64,000 nucleotides of DNA from Cytophagales bacterium (GTDB taxonomy: Bacteria; Bacteroidota; Bacteroidia; Cytophagales; Spirosomataceae): positions 62,001-126,000 of the forward strand of contig JAAFJE010000008.1 in the NCBI GenBank assembly GCA_013298025.1, in the 5' to 3' direction. How positions within the stretch are numbered: position 1 is the stretch's first letter; every line of letters starts with the position of its first letter. Made by a program: the position numbers and the translations under genes. Below, piece by piece: positions 17,649 to 25,713 of the stretch. The notes beneath the pieces were generated by a model that was not told where the DNA came from, searched no databases, and was given only the letters and a program-made list of their open reading frames with translations.

Positions 17649-17693
17649 GAGTAATTCAATTAAACTAATGTTTTTCAATACATTACATTAAAT

Positions 17694-19274
17694 CTAGTGG
17701 CTTTCGGCAGCGGCTTTGGCTGCTTCGGCGGCTTCTTGTTTCGACATCTTCTTGGTACGCAAGAAGAAAATTAGGGGAAAAATAGCTGCAAAAAAGAGCG
17801 AAACAACCCTGTAGGTGTCGAGGTATGCCAAATAATAGGCTTGCTTTGTCACCATCAAATCCAGTTGCTTATACGCCATTTGCGTAGCTTCAAAGAAATT
17901 TCCTGTTTTGGATGCCATCGACTGCGTAAGCATATTGAGGCGTTCGGTAAAAAGCGGATTGTCGGGTGTCATATTGGCCATCAAATCGGAGCGATGTTGT
18001 GCAGCTTCTTTGGTTACGTAATTGTTGGCAAGGGCAATCCCAAACGCTCCGCCCAATTGCCGAATCATATTAGAAAGGGCAATCCCCGCAGGAAATTCTT
18101 TGGGCGTTAGGCCTGCTACCGCTTGGTTGATAAGAGGCATTTGCAACATAGCAACGCCTAGCACTCTACAAACGAGCATCGGAAAGAAATCCCATTTACT
18201 CATATCGGTGGTGGCGGTACCATTATAAAATCCGAAGAAAATATAAATACAAATCCCAATCATCATGTACGGTAGGGGCGAATCGCCAGCCGCCATGCGT
18301 TTACCAATAATAGGAAACAACGCCACCCCAAGCACTGTAGGGGCAATCAAAGAAATCCCCGTTTCTAAAGCGGTAAATCCGTTAATACGCTGTGCCATCA
18401 CTGGATACACAAACGACGAGGTAAATAAGCCTACACCTGCCACAAAGGTAAAAATGGTAGAAACACCAAAAACCCTGTATTTGAAAATATGTAAATTGAC
18501 CACAGGATTCGGAATGCTTAATTCTCGCCAAACAAAGCCTACCAATCCAATAGTGGCCATCAACGATACCATCACGATACTACGAGATTCAAACCAATCT
18601 TCCGACTCCCCTTTTTCGAGTACATATTGCAAGGCTCCTACGCCAACAGTCAACAACAAAATCCCCCAATAATCAATGTCTATTTGATGCTTTTTCTGTC
18701 CTTCGCCTTCTTTTCTTTCTATGTAAAGAATAGTCAACACGGTAGCCAATACACAGATAGGAATATTGACAAAGAAAATGTCTTGCCAAGTAAAATACTC
18801 AACAATGTATCCGCCTAAAGCTGGGCCAAGCGTTGGACCAAGAATAATACCCATCCCAAAAATACCCGAAGCGATAGGCCTATCTTGTGGCTCGAAAGCA
18901 TCGAACAAAATAGCCTGCGAAGTCGATAGCAATGCACCGCCTCCAACACCTTGGATAAAACGCCAGAAGACCAATTCCCACAAGCCATGCGACTCGCCAC
19001 AGAAATAAGACGAGATACCGAAAATGAGAATAGAAGTTAAATAATAATTTTTACGTCCGAAATATTCTGCCAAAAAGCCCGTCATTGGTATAATAATAAC
19101 GTTGGCAATGGCATACGAAGTAACTACCCAAGCTACGTCTTCGATAGTTGCCCCAAGCGAACCAGCCATTTGGTTCAGTGCCACGTTTACGATGGTGGTA
19201 TCGAGCAATTCCATCACGGCAGCCGATATCGTCGTGGCTACAATCAATACTTTTGCTAATCCTTTTGCAGCCAT
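17694..19274 (-). CDS. DHA2-family MFS drug transporter (EmrB/QacA type)
   Basis: 526 residues with about 14 hydrophobic segments, the DHA2 topology. MELLDTTIVNVALNQMAGSLG matches the family motif (LDxTIVNVALP) in TM1. GFLAEYFGRKNYYLTSILIFG is the motif A loop, and GPTLGPALGGYIVEYFTWQDIFFVN is motif C, seen in drug/H+ antiporters. The charged tail (KKMSKQEAAEAAKAAAESH) is cytoplasmic. It lies between the HlyD-type adaptor and TolC genes, so it is the inner-membrane engine of an EmrAB-TolC-like pump. Drug specificity cannot be inferred. Confidence 0.92.
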   Translation of the reverse strand: MAAKGLAKVLIVATTISAAVMELLDTTIVNVALNQMAGSLGATIEDVAWVVTSYAIANVIIIPMTGFLAEYFGRKNYYLTSILIFGISSYFCGESHGLWELVFWRFIQGVGGGALLSTSQAILFDAFEPQDRPIASGIFGMGIILGPTLGPALGGYIVEYFTWQDIFFVNIPICVLATVLTILYIERKEGEGQKKHQIDIDYWGILLLTVGVGALQYVLEKGESEDWFESRSIVMVSLMATIGLVGFVWRELSIPNPVVNLHIFKYRVFGVSTIFTFVAGVGLFTSSFVYPVMAQRINGFTALETGISLIAPTVLGVALFPIIGKRMAAGDSPLPYMMIGICIYIFFGFYNGTATTDMSKWDFFPMLVCRVLGVAMLQMPLINQAVAGLTPKEFPAGIALSNMIRQLGGAFGIALANNYVTKEAAQHRSDLMANMTPDNPLFTERLNMLTQSMASKTGNFFEATQMAYKQLDLMVTKQAYYLAYLDTYRVVSLFFAAIFPLIFFLRTKKMSKQEAAEAAKAAAESH

Positions 19275-19304
19275 TGGTTTATTTTTTTAATGGTGATTGA
19301 GCTA

Positions 19305-19436
19305 GTTAGTGAGTTGTGAGTTAGTGAGTTGTGAATTGAAAATTAGCGAGTTAGTGAGTTGTGAGTTAGTGAATTGTGAATTAAAAATTAGTACACTTGC
19401 TCATTCACAACTTTCCCATTCACTAATTCACTAACT
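19305..19436. repeat. Short direct repeats in the efflux operon spacer
   Basis: Two pairs of a 15-bp unit GTTAGTGAGTTGTGA (19305-19334 and 19350-19379, the last copy with one change) are followed by a reverse-oriented variant (about 19402-19436), so the transcript could fold back. The repeats fill the 160-bp gap between the HlyD stop and MFS start, within one presumed operon. Confidence 0.75.
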
Positions 19437-20472
19437 ATTTCAACGGTACCGATACTTCTAATGAAAGCCCTGCACGCAAGATGTCTTTGTTTTTTGCAAC
19501 GTCTTCAATCTCAATTTTTACAGGCACTCGTTGCGTTACTTTGACAAAATTGCCCGAGGCGTTGTCGGGAGGCAACAACGAGGTTTTCGCTCCTGTTGAC
19601 TCGGCAATTGAAGTGATTTTTCCTTTCAAAATTCTATCTGGATACGCATCTAATTTGAGTTCTACTGCTGCACCCACCTTGAGGTTAGGAATTTGTTTTT
19701 CCTTGAAGTTTGCTACCACCCAAAACAAAGAATCTTGTACGACAGTCATCAAAGGCTGTCCTGCTTGTACCAATTGTCCTGGCTCGATAGACTTCTTGCC
19801 GATTTTTCCAGCCGACGGCGCATAAATTTTGGTATAGCTCAATTTCAAGGCTTGTTGGTCTATTTTCACTTGTTTCAATACCAGCGTAGCTTCGGCTTTG
19901 TGCAAGGCCGCTTGTAAAATAGGCAAACGAGATTTGGCAGAAGTTACTTCTTGTACACCCGCTTCGTATTGGGCTTGTAAGACTTCATACGCCGAACGGC
20001 TGTCGTCGGCTTGTTTGCGTGTAATGGCATTTTCGGCAAGTAGGGCGTTGTCACGTTCGGCATCTTTTTTGGCTTTTTCTTTTCTTAGCACTACCGTTTT
20101 GAGGTTGGCTTCGGTAGCTTTGATGGTCGCCTGTAAGTTTTGGATATTGGCTTTTGCCGTTTCGATGTCGGTTTGGGCTTGTAACAAATCGGCTTTCATT
20201 TCTTCCAAAGCCAATTGTCCTTCTTCGGCATCAATTTCTACCAATAATTGATTTTTTTGTACTACGTCATAATCTTTGACCGATACACTTTTTACGTAAC
20301 CTGCAACCCTTGGCAACACAGGTACAAAATAGCTTTCTATTTGGGCGTTGTCGGTGTCTTCGTGTGTTTGGGCGTAATGATATTCTTTGTAACCTATATA
20401 CCCTGCTACCACTAATACAGTCGCTAAAATGGCTTTAGGTAAATACTTTTTAAAGGATTGTTGATTTTCCAT
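19435..20472 (-). CDS. HlyD-family membrane fusion protein (EmrA type)
   Basis: 345 residues. One N-terminal transmembrane helix (ILATVLVVAGYIGYKEYHY) is followed by the lipoyl/barrel-sandwich halves (VLPRVAGYVKSVSVKDYDVVQKNQLLVEID and YTKIYAPSAGKIGKKSIEPGQLVQAGQPL). A long coiled-coil hairpin (about 75-190) separates them, and the beta-barrel domain (NFKEKQIPNLKVGAAVELKLDAYP) follows. It is the periplasmic adaptor linking the MFS pump to the TolC-type duct. It is first in the operon, and its start lies about 70 bp from a promoter/operator shared with the divergent marR gene. Confidence 0.93.
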   Translation of the reverse strand: MENQQSFKKYLPKAILATVLVVAGYIGYKEYHYAQTHEDTDNAQIESYFVPVLPRVAGYVKSVSVKDYDVVQKNQLLVEIDAEEGQLALEEMKADLLQAQTDIETAKANIQNLQATIKATEANLKTVVLRKEKAKKDAERDNALLAENAITRKQADDSRSAYEVLQAQYEAGVQEVTSAKSRLPILQAALHKAEATLVLKQVKIDQQALKLSYTKIYAPSAGKIGKKSIEPGQLVQAGQPLMTVVQDSLFWVVANFKEKQIPNLKVGAAVELKLDAYPDRILKGKITSIAESTGAKTSLLPPDNASGNFVKVTQRVPVKIEIEDVAKNKDILRAGLSLEVSVPLK

Positions 20473-20544
20473 AAATACGTTTTTTATGTGTTGAAATATT
20501 GCGATAGTTCGTTATCAAACCTCTTCGTTATGTAAATAACAGTA

Positions 20545-20614
20545 CAAAGGTAAACCAAGTTTACTAAAATAGTCAAGTAAATTGACTATTTTATTTTTTT
20601 ATGTTGTATATTTG
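20545..20614. promoter_or_regulatory. Divergent promoters with shared palindromic MarR operator
   Basis: The inverted repeat TAAAATAGTCAA (20565-20576) and its exact complement (20582-20593) are separated by 5 nt. The minus-strand -7 box TACCTTTG (20545-20552) and -33 TTG (20574-20576, inside the left arm) are 21 nt apart. The plus-strand -33 TTG (20582-20584, inside the right arm) and -7 box TATATTTG (20607-20614) are 22 nt apart. Both spacings fit Bacteroidota promoters. A regulator bound to the dyad would cover both -33 elements. Confidence 0.75.
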
Positions 20615-20671
20615 TTATAAAATTGTAAAAATCTACCACAATCCATAAACCGCCACATAAAACATTAGAGT

Positions 20672-21202
20672 ATGATACCAATAGATGAAGAACGCTTGCG
20701 GGCGTTTAAGGACAAAAAGAACCGTTTGATGGGACGTTTGTTAAACAAATCGTACCGCATGGTAACAGATTTAGCGGTGAAATTTTTAACCCAAAAAGGG
20801 TATGAAAAATTTCGCTTAGGGCATATTGTTGCCCTGGTACATATCGAATTGGAAGGAGCGAACGTAATTCAGTTGGCACAAAAAGCCGGTATGACCAAGC
20901 AGGGCATGAGTAAGCTTATCAAAGAATTGATGGAAGAAGGCTATGTACGTACAGAAAAAGACCCCGAAGATGCAAGGGCTTTGTTGGTTAAGCTGACCGA
21001 CAAAGGCGTACAATTTTTGTCCGATTGGATGGATTGTTCGGAGCATATCAACCAAACTTTTGCCTCTATTGTGGGGCAAGAAAAGCTAGAGGTTGTCAAA
21101 GATATTTTGTCGGAATTGGTTGATAATTACGAGAAAAATTGTTTATCTCCCTTGCAACTCATGGATTATCAAACCCTTCAGAGGCGACTTTCGGAGCAAT
21201 AA
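20672..21202 (+). CDS. MarR-family transcriptional regulator
   Basis: 176 residues with the MarR winged helix: VIQLAQKAGMTKQGMSKLIKELMEEGYV is the helix-turn-helix and RTEKDPEDARALLVKLTDKGVQFL the wing with its DxR motif. N- and C-terminal helices would form the dimer interface. It is divergent from the HlyD-MFS-TolC operon and next to a palindrome covering both promoters. It is therefore probably the ligand-responsive repressor of the pump and of itself. Confidence 0.92.
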   Translation: MIPIDEERLRAFKDKKNRLMGRLLNKSYRMVTDLAVKFLTQKGYEKFRLGHIVALVHIELEGANVIQLAQKAGMTKQGMSKLIKELMEEGYVRTEKDPEDARALLVKLTDKGVQFLSDWMDCSEHINQTFASIVGQEKLEVVKDILSELVDNYEKNCLSPLQLMDYQTLQRRLSEQ

Positions 21203-21301
21203 AATCATATATACAACAAAGAATTATCATTTTTTTAAGCGATTTTTTCTTGAAAATTAGAGGCTGTATGTAAAAAATATACGCTTTTCGGGCGAATTGC
21301 G

Positions 21302-21309
21302 TACCTTTG
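21302..21309 (+). promoter_or_regulatory. Candidate -7 promoter box for the cytochrome c gene
   Basis: TACCTTTG fits TAnnTTTG and lies 40 bp upstream of ATG 21349. No TTG at the usual -33 spacing. Confidence 0.4.
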
Positions 21310-21348
21310 TAAGCATACAAGCATTGTTGTTTTACTAATTCTTAACTC

Positions 21349-21807
21349 ATGGAAAACAAAATTTTCAAAACCCTCAAAGTTGTCAACACACTATTGATTG
21401 TCGTAGTGCTTTGTTTTATTTTTACCCTTATGGCATTTTTACTCTTGCCTAAAGGTGGCGATGTTGCCGCTGCCGCCAATGTAGCTGCTGCACCTGCCAA
21501 ACCAGCCGGCCCCGATTTGTCGGACCCCGCTGTAGCCAAAGGGAAAGAAATTTTTACAAACAACTGTTCGGCTTGTCATGCCCCAACCGACGAAGTGGTA
21601 GTTGGCCCTGGGTTGAAAGGTGTTGATACCCGTCGTGATTTAGCTTGGATTACGAAATGGGTACAAAATCCGCAAAAGGTATTGTCTAGTGGCGATAAAT
21701 ATGCGAACGATTTGTATAAAAAATTCAATGGTACACAAATGACAGCTTTCCCTAACTTAGGCGAAGAAGACATTAAAAACGTATTAGCTTATATCAAAGC
21801 TAACTAG
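21349..21807 (+). CDS. Membrane-anchored class I cytochrome c
   Basis: 152 residues. One N-terminal membrane helix (about 13-33) without a clear cleavage site suggests an anchored protein. An Ala/Pro-rich linker follows, then the heme-binding motif CSACH (Cys73, Cys76, His77). The methionine in MTAFPNLGEEDIKNVLAYIK is the likely sixth heme ligand and marks the C-terminal helix. It is probably a periplasmic electron carrier in respiration. No oxidase genes are adjacent, so its partner is unknown. Confidence 0.9.
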   Translation: MENKIFKTLKVVNTLLIVVVLCFIFTLMAFLLLPKGGDVAAAANVAAAPAKPAGPDLSDPAVAKGKEIFTNNCSACHAPTDEVVVGPGLKGVDTRRDLAWITKWVQNPQKVLSSGDKYANDLYKKFNGTQMTAFPNLGEEDIKNVLAYIKAN

Positions 21808-21894
21808 CGTAGGCGAGTGGTATAGTATTGGCTATATCACTCCTCTACTAAACCACTGCATTGTACGGCTGTGCAATCATCTCTGATATTATTT

Positions 21895-22662
21895 ATGAAA
21901 CATATTATAAGCTGGACGCTCCGAAATATTCCAAGAAAATACCTTCAATTGGTAAGCCATTTTGCCATGAAAATGTATGCCATCGTCTTGCGTGGCAATA
22001 AGGTAACTTGCTCGGTTTGCGGTTCGCATTTTGCTAAGTTTGTTCCTTACGGTAGGCTTGAACCTCGTGAAAACGCCTTGTGTCCGCATTGCTTGGCACT
22101 CGAACGCCACCGCTTGATGTATTTGTATTTACAACAAAAAACGAACTTTTTCAAAGAAAATCTCAAAGTATTGCATGTAGCACCCGAATATTGCTTCATC
22201 GACCGCTTCGAGAAAATGAAGAATTTAGATTATATCACGGCCGACATCGAATCGCCTTTGGCAAAAGTGAAAATGGATTTGCACCATATTCCGTTCGACG
22301 ACAATACCTTCGATGTAGTCTTTTGCAACCATGTACTCGAACACGTAGAAGACGATGTGCATTGCATAAACGAAATGCGAAGAGTCGTAAAACCTAATGG
22401 TTGGGCCATTATGCAATCGCCACAAGATTGGGCTTTGGAAACGACCTTTGAAGATAAAACCATTACCGACCCCAAAGAGCGAGAACGCTTGTTTAAGCAA
22501 GACGACCACTTTAGGATTTATGGCAAAGATTACCACAAACGCCTCGAACAAGGAGGCTGGAAAGTAACCCAAGACCGTTTTGTGATGGAAATGCCCAAAG
22601 ATTTGGTCGAAAAATTTGCTTTACCTAAAGAAGAAATCATTTATTTCTGCGAAAAGAAATAA
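21895..22662 (+). CDS. SAM-dependent methyltransferase with N-terminal zinc ribbon
   Basis: 255 residues from ATG 21895 (a GTG at 21871 is in frame but adds an unlikely leader). Four cysteines in CSVCG and CPHCLALERHR (39, 42, 63, 66) form a probable zinc ribbon. The Rossmann methyltransferase follows: VLHVAPE (motif I-like), ITADIESPLAKVKMDLHHIPFDDNTFDVVFCNHVLEHVEDD (motifs II-IV, class I type 11 pattern) and RVVKPNGWAIMQSP. The family is common in Bacteroidota, often near surface-sugar genes, but its substrate is unknown. No glycan genes are adjacent here. A strong terminator follows. Confidence 0.82.
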   Translation: MKHIISWTLRNIPRKYLQLVSHFAMKMYAIVLRGNKVTCSVCGSHFAKFVPYGRLEPRENALCPHCLALERHRLMYLYLQQKTNFFKENLKVLHVAPEYCFIDRFEKMKNLDYITADIESPLAKVKMDLHHIPFDDNTFDVVFCNHVLEHVEDDVHCINEMRRVVKPNGWAIMQSPQDWALETTFEDKTITDPKERERLFKQDDHFRIYGKDYHKRLEQGGWKVTQDRFVMEMPKDLVEKFALPKEEIIYFCEKK

Positions 22663-22702
22663 AATTTGCGTGCGAGTCGTGCATCTTTCCTTAGCATTAT
22701 TT

Positions 22703-22741
22703 ACCTTACAGGTGTGAAACCGCCTGTAAGGTTTCTTTTTT
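22703..22741 (+). terminator. Rho-independent terminator after the methyltransferase gene
   Basis: A perfect 10-bp stem (ACCTTACAGG, 22703-22712, with its complement at 22723-22732), a 10-nt loop, and a tail with seven or more T. Confidence 0.9.
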
Positions 22742-22771
22742 TATTACCCTTTAAATTTTATTTCTTCGTCA

Positions 22772-24061
22772 ATGAAATATTCACCCATCAATCCTGCTTT
22801 GTTTGTCAGCAACAGGGCTCGTCTTTGTCAACTCCTAAAACCCAATGCCATTGCAATTTTCAATGCCAACGACATTATGCCAACCAATGCCGACGGCACG
22901 ATGGGCTTTCAACAAAACAGCGATTTGTTTTACCTGACGGGTATCGACCAAGAAGAAACAATGCTGTTGTTGTTTCCCAACAACCCCGACCCCAAGCATC
23001 GAGAAATCCTTTTTATCAGAGAAACCTCCGAACTCATTGCCATTTGGGAAGGCTATAAATATACCAAAGAACACGCCAGAGAGGTATCGGGCATTCAGAC
23101 AATTTATTGGTCGAGCCAGTTTGAACAAGTGCTTACGACCCTCGTTTTTGAAGCCGAATATGTGTATCTAAACACCAACGAGCATATCCGCAACGCCTCA
23201 GAGGTACAAACCCGTGATGCCAAGTTTATCAATTGGTTTAAAGAAAAATACCCTTTGCATCAACTCCAGAGAGTTGCTCCCTTGATGCACCAGATTCGTG
23301 TTATCAAGCACAGCATAGAAATTGAACAATTGCAAGAAGCCATTCGTATTACAGAAGCGGGTTTTCGAAGAGTATTGTCGTTTACAAAACCAGGCGTAAC
23401 CGAATACGAAGTAGAAGCCGAATTGCTCCATGAATTTGTGCGTAATCGCTCGAAAGGCTTTGCTTATCAGCCCATTATTGCTTCAGGAGCAAATGCCTGC
23501 GTATTGCATTATATCGAAAATTCAAGACCTTGCAACGACGGCGATTTGTTGTTGCTCGACGTAGCCGCCGAGTACGCCAATTATAATGCCGACCTCACCC
23601 GTACCATTCCTGTGAATGGACGTTTTACGGCACGCCAACGCCAAGTATATGATGCTGTCAAACGTGCTTTTGAATTTGCAAAATCTATCATGCAAGTAGG
23701 CGTATTGTGGAGCGAATACCAACACGAAGTAGAGCTATTTATCGAAGCCGAGCTCATCGGTTTAGGGCTTTTCGACAAAACCGATGTAAAAAACCAAAAT
23801 CCTGAGTATCCGATGTTCAAACGCTATTTTATGCACGGTACATCGCATCATTTGGGGCTAGACGTACACGACGTTTGGAACCGTTATCGCCGTTTTGAAG
23901 CAGGCATGGTGTTTACCATAGAGCCAGGTATTTATATCAGAGAAGAAGGCTTGGGCGTTCGCCTCGAAAACAACATTCTTATTACAGAAACAGGTAACAT
24001 AGATTTGATGGCAAGCATTCCGATGGATGCCGATGCTATTGAAAGCCTGATGAATCCCTAA
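22772..24061 (+). CDS. pepP: Xaa-Pro aminopeptidase (M24B)
   Basis: 429 residues, with an N-terminal aminopeptidase P domain (about 1-135) and a pita-bread M24 catalytic domain. The dinuclear metal ligands are visible in order: LLLDVAAEYANYNADLTRT (two Asp), HGTSHHLGLDVHD (His), FTIEPGIY (Glu) and GVRLENNILIT (Glu). It removes N-terminal residues preceding proline in the cytoplasm. It stands alone between two terminators. Confidence 0.94.
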   Translation: MKYSPINPALFVSNRARLCQLLKPNAIAIFNANDIMPTNADGTMGFQQNSDLFYLTGIDQEETMLLLFPNNPDPKHREILFIRETSELIAIWEGYKYTKEHAREVSGIQTIYWSSQFEQVLTTLVFEAEYVYLNTNEHIRNASEVQTRDAKFINWFKEKYPLHQLQRVAPLMHQIRVIKHSIEIEQLQEAIRITEAGFRRVLSFTKPGVTEYEVEAELLHEFVRNRSKGFAYQPIIASGANACVLHYIENSRPCNDGDLLLLDVAAEYANYNADLTRTIPVNGRFTARQRQVYDAVKRAFEFAKSIMQVGVLWSEYQHEVELFIEAELIGLGLFDKTDVKNQNPEYPMFKRYFMHGTSHHLGLDVHDVWNRYRRFEAGMVFTIEPGIYIREEGLGVRLENNILITETGNIDLMASIPMDADAIESLMNP

Positions 24062-24081
24062 CGGCTCGCCAACCTCTCCGT

Positions 24082-24119
24082 TTTGTTGTGCTTCATAAAA
24101 GCACAACAAATGGAGTTTT
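24082..24119 (+). terminator. Terminator after pepP
   Basis: A 12-bp stem (TTTGTTGTGCTT, 24082-24093, with its complement at 24099-24110) and 5-nt loop, extended by CTCC/GGAG outside, then a T-rich tail. The remaining ~250 bp to the next gene are AT-rich with nothing recognised. Confidence 0.8.
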
Positions 24120-24372
24120 CATTTAAAGAGTTGTTTTTTGCTTGCGATTTCAGTTGTATTTTGTTTGTTTTGTCACAATAAAAGTGTTCATTTTTAGCTA
24201 TTAAAAATGCCATTCTACTGGCGAATATACAACACAGATAACATACCAGAAGCAACGGCAAACAGGACGTTAAATGAAGTTTTCGACACGTTTGTAATGT
24301 TTTAATAGAAATACCAAAGTTTATGCACATTCTTTCGTTTGAAGTGCCAAAAGAACAAAGATAGTAACCCTC

Positions 24373-24981
24373 ATGGCAAAATCCTTTCTCCGTTTAGTTC
24401 TTGTGTGTCTGCTGATAGCAGGCGTGATTGGGTGTTGGGAAACGTATCAATCTTGGAAAACGAGTGTTACCACAGCTTCTATCCCAGAAGTGAGCCATCA
24501 AGTAGTATTACAAAAAATCACCTCGATGGGTAGGCTCGAATTGGTCAAATACAATTTTAAAGATGTAGTAGAAAGTACCATCAAAAGAGAGCTTTTGCCT
24601 GATGCGAAGGTATTGATGGTTATTGCTGGAGAAGCAACAGGCTGCCTCGATTTAACCAAAATTCGGATTAGTGATTTATCTTTGCAACAAGATACCATTA
24701 TTGTGCATTTACCCGAACCTGACATTTGCTATTTTAAAATAGACCATAGCCAAAGCAAGGTCTATGACACCCAATTTACCTTTATGGATGAAGCGAAATT
24801 GGTTGACGAAGCCTTCAAAAAAGCAGAGGTGCAAGTAAAGCAATCGGCATTGCAAATGAAGATTTTAGACGAAACTAAAGCTTCTGCCGAACAAATTTTA
24901 AAGCCTTTTATAGAAGAAGTATCTGGCAAAAAAGCCCTCTTGCGTTATGCCTTACACGATACGCCCCGACGGCTCAAATGA
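24373..24981 (+). CDS. DUF4230 domain protein
   Basis: 202 residues. One N-terminal hydrophobic helix (about 5-21) anchors or exports it. The body matches the DUF4230 pattern: LELVKYNFKDVVES, VIAGEATGCLDLTKIRISDLSLQQDTIIVHLPEPDIC, then a helical tail (AFKKAEVQVKQSALQMKILDETKASAEQILKPFIEE). The function of the family is not known. Related proteins are membrane-anchored and extracytoplasmic. A terminator-like hairpin follows at 25005. Confidence 0.78.
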   Translation: MAKSFLRLVLVCLLIAGVIGCWETYQSWKTSVTTASIPEVSHQVVLQKITSMGRLELVKYNFKDVVESTIKRELLPDAKVLMVIAGEATGCLDLTKIRISDLSLQQDTIIVHLPEPDICYFKIDHSQSKVYDTQFTFMDEAKLVDEAFKKAEVQVKQSALQMKILDETKASAEQILKPFIEEVSGKKALLRYALHDTPRRLK

Positions 24982-25004
24982 TACAATGGTGATAGCAGAT
25001 GTGG

Positions 25005-25041
25005 GATTTCTGGGATTTTACGAAACCCCAGAAATCATTTT
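25005..25041 (+). terminator. Terminator after the DUF4230 gene
   Basis: A perfect 10-bp stem (GATTTCTGGG, 25005-25014, with its complement at 25027-25036), a 12-nt loop and an ATTTTC tail. It separates two convergent genes. Confidence 0.65.
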
Positions 25042-25072
25042 CATATTCTCCAATCCCAAACCCACAGCCGAA

Positions 25073-25525
25073 CTAGGCCCTATACATTTCTATATGTTCT
25101 ATGCCATCTTCTAAATAAATTTCGCTACATACTTCAAAGCCAAAAGATTCATAAAAGCCCTTGAGGTATAGCTGTGCTCCGATTTTGATAGGCATACCGC
25201 CGTACAGTTCTTGCACAATTGTAATAGAGGTTTGCATTAACTCTTTTCCCAAACCAGCCTTACGAGCCGAAGGCGACGTTACGACCCGTCCGATAGAAGC
25301 TTCTTCATACGAAATACCCGGCGGTACCAACCTCGTGTAAGCCACAATTTGTTGGGTAGCCCTATCGAAGCCCATCAAATGATGGCATTTATAATCCTTG
25401 CCGTCTAAATCTTGAAAAGGACAATTTTGTTCTACAATAAACACCTCGCATCGGAGTTGTAATATTTGGTACAATTCGGTAGTGGTAAGATTCCTGAAAT
25501 GCTTATAATACCAGTGAATATTCAT
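25073..25525 (-). CDS. ElaA-like GNAT acetyltransferase
   Basis: 150 residues, matching ElaA length. LRCEVFIVEQNCPFQDLDGKDYKCHHL is the ElaA signature near the N-terminus, and IGRVVTSPSARKAGLGKELM is the acetyl-CoA binding motif A (usually RxxGxG; here RKAGLG). FYESFGFEVCSEIYLEDGIEHIEM is the C-terminal GNAT element. It is a predicted cytoplasmic N-acyltransferase of unknown substrate. Confidence 0.88.
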   Translation of the reverse strand: MNIHWYYKHFRNLTTTELYQILQLRCEVFIVEQNCPFQDLDGKDYKCHHLMGFDRATQQIVAYTRLVPPGISYEEASIGRVVTSPSARKAGLGKELMQTSITIVQELYGGMPIKIGAQLYLKGFYESFGFEVCSEIYLEDGIEHIEMYRA

Positions 25526-25608
25526 TGAGATGAAGGGATAAGGTTAAAACGTGCTTTCTTGTTGATTACTCAATACATGATTCGTCCTGAAAACCCACAA
25601 TTGTTTAC

Positions 25609-25616
25609 TATATTTG
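25609..25616 (+). promoter_or_regulatory. Candidate -7 promoter box
   Basis: TATATTTG fits TAnnTTTG and lies 98 bp upstream of the ATG at 25714. No -33 TTG at the usual spacing. Confidence 0.35.
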
Positions 25617-25713
25617 TGCAATATAACATTGGTGAGTTATGGGTACATTGTTATGAATATATAACTTTTATTGATAAAAGCTGTCACACAAGCACTCAAT
25701 TCTTAGTAGCTAT

